Of a stretch of 34,693 nucleotides of DNA, positions 33,633 through 34,693 are shown piece by piece. Under the pieces are notes generated by a model. That model was not told the DNA's origin. It saw only the letters and a program-made list of their open reading frames with translations, and searched no databases. Source of the stretch: an uncultured Ferrovum sp. GTDB taxonomy: Bacteria > Pseudomonadota > Gammaproteobacteria > Burkholderiales > Ferrovaceae. Both the position numbers and the translations under genes were made by a program. The stretch covers positions 1 through 34,693 of the forward strand of contig CAITLJ010000064.1 in NCBI GenBank assembly GCA_903893215.1, read 5' to 3'. Position 1 is the stretch's first letter, and every line of letters starts with the position of its first letter.

Positions 33633-34693
33633 ATGCGGATTGTGATCGTAGGGGCCGGAATGGCCGGGTTGGCGTGCGCAACCGCGCTGGGCGGCAGCGG
33701 AAATGAAATTGTCCTGCTCGACAAGGGACGTGGACCGGGAGGGCGCATGTCGTCGCGGCGCAATGCCACGCCGGTTGGCGAAGCGCAGTTCGATCATGGA
33801 GCACAGTATTTCACGGCACGGGATGCCCACTTCTGCCAACAGGTGGAACACTGGGCGGCAACGGGTGTGGTGGCGCCCTGGCCGCCGGCCGGACCGGAGG
33901 CCTGGGTGGGGGTGCCGGCCATGAATGCGCCGCTGCGCGACATGGCCGCAGCGCAGGTAGTCATCTGGTCGGCGCAGGTGACACAGATCGAAACCCTGCA
34001 GACAGCCTGGTGCCTGCATGTGCGCAGGGCCGCAACGGCTGCGGCACCGGCAGGGCCTGCTGCTGCCGCGCCCGCCGCAGCTTCGGTGACCATGACTCGG
34101 GCAGCCAGCATGGCGACGCTTGCCGCGCTGACGACAGACAACCTTGACCATGCGCACGACATGCGACTCGAGGCCGATCTGGTCCTGGTGGCGATTCCCG
34201 CCGAGCAGGCCGCTGTGCTGCTCGACTCGGTGGCGCCCGACTTCGCTGCGCGCGCCCGCACCGTGCAGAGCCAGCCCAACTGGACGCTGATGCTGGCGTT
34301 TGCCGAAGCGCTTGCCGTGCAGCAGCATTGCTGGCGCGGTGCAGACCGGATTGCCTGGGCTGCCCGCAACAGCGCGAAGCCCCAGCGCAGCGGGCCCGAG
34401 AGCTGGGTGGTGCAGGCCAGTGCCAGCTGGTCGCAGGCGCATCTGGACGCGGATCCGGCCTGGGTCAGCCGCACACTGCAGTCTGCCTTGGCCGATCTGC
34501 TCGGCGTGACGCTGCCGTCGCCGGCGTTTGCTGCCACGCATCGCTGGCGTTACGCCTTGCCGCTTGCCATCAATGCGGGTGCGCTGTTTGACCGTACCCG
34601 CGGTCTTGGCGTGTGCGGTGACTGGCTGATCGGTGGTCGGGTGGAAGCTGCCTGGCAGTCAGGCACCGCGCTGGCGGCGCTGGTCGCCGCGAA
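33633..34693 (+). CDS. NAD/FAD-dependent oxidoreductase, truncated by the window end
   Basis: The frame is open to the last base, giving 353 codons. The product is a flavin amine-oxidase-like protein of the small renalase-like group: VIVGAGMAGLACATAL binds FAD, KGRGPGGRMSSRR and FDHGAQYFTARD follow as in that group. Near the end CGDWLIGGRVEAAWQSG is the second FAD-contact motif. Between about 132 and 183 lies a low-complexity Ala/Pro/Thr insert. AAGGA is 6 bases before the ATG. Only a few residues should be missing. Substrate unknown. Confidence 0.88.
   Translation, partial: MRIVIVGAGMAGLACATALGGSGNEIVLLDKGRGPGGRMSSRRNATPVGEAQFDHGAQYFTARDAHFCQQVEHWAATGVVAPWPPAGPEAWVGVPAMNAPLRDMAAAQVVIWSAQVTQIETLQTAWCLHVRRAATAAAPAGPAAAAPAAASVTMTRAASMATLAALTTDNLDHAHDMRLEADLVLVAIPAEQAAVLLDSVAPDFAARARTVQSQPNWTLMLAFAEALAVQQHCWRGADRIAWAARNSAKPQRSGPESWVVQASASWSQAHLDADPAWVSRTLQSALADLLGVTLPSPAFAATHRWRYALPLAINAGALFDRTRGLGVCGDWLIGGRVEAAWQSGTALAALVAA

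Overview
The window is high-GC DNA with bacterial gene structure: tight operons, ATGA overlaps and Rho-independent terminators. It looks betaproteobacterial. The 5S rRNA tail, BamC next to DapA, the RoxA-type L16 hydroxylase, NadA/NadB, and the PQQ dehydrogenase with a PedF-type cytochrome all fit that group. I cannot fix a genus from sequence alone.

Layout. Bases 1-110 are the 3' end of a 5S rRNA gene and its terminator, so an rRNA operon ends here. Bases 180-5700 hold signalling genes: a chemoreceptor with a possible FliA promoter, then a minus-strand run read cheB-like > HEAT-repeat protein > YcgR-like PilZ protein > GGDEF diguanylate cyclase. The CheB-like protein keeps its methylesterase triad but has lost the phosphoacceptor half of its receiver domain. 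Bases 5700-9600 hold a periplasmic alcohol-oxidation module: a PQQ dehydrogenase with the Asp-x-Asp signature of lanthanide enzymes, cytochrome c550 PedF and a solute-binding-like protein. In front lies a near-perfect sigma-54 promoter with upstream dyads. A second PilZ protein follows.

Bases 10070-15305 hold nucleotide-sugar genes for surface polysaccharide: rmlB, rmlA and rmlC in one operon, galE on the opposite strand, then the bifunctional manC/algA type gene. rmlD, the missing last step of dTDP-rhamnose synthesis, lies 10 kb away (22556-23437) in front of nadA. Bases 15310-15830 are the most unusual part: a gene for a small basic protein behind a second sigma-54-like promoter. Its 3' region resembles a small RNA, with two anti-Shine-Dalgarno stretches and a strong terminator. 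Next come an SNase-fold nuclease and a membrane-anchored Pro/Ala-rich protein of unknown function. nadB and nadA (quinolinate synthesis) flank a GT-C type membrane glycosyltransferase.

Bases 23555-26527 hold dapA, bamC and an MBL-fold hydrolase as one operon. They are followed by a YqhA-family membrane protein, a tiny Ala/Pro-rich lipoprotein with an FNR-type box upstream, the roxA-type ribosomal oxygenase, an atypical peroxiredoxin and a SlyD-like FKBP. The end of the window has vapBC directly upstream of mutS on the same strand, and a truncated FAD-dependent oxidoreductase running off the edge.

Themes. c-di-GMP and chemotaxis signalling, polysaccharide precursor supply and sigma-54-controlled accessory functions sit among housekeeping genes. 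No CRISPR array, insertion sequence, prophage or tRNA gene was seen.
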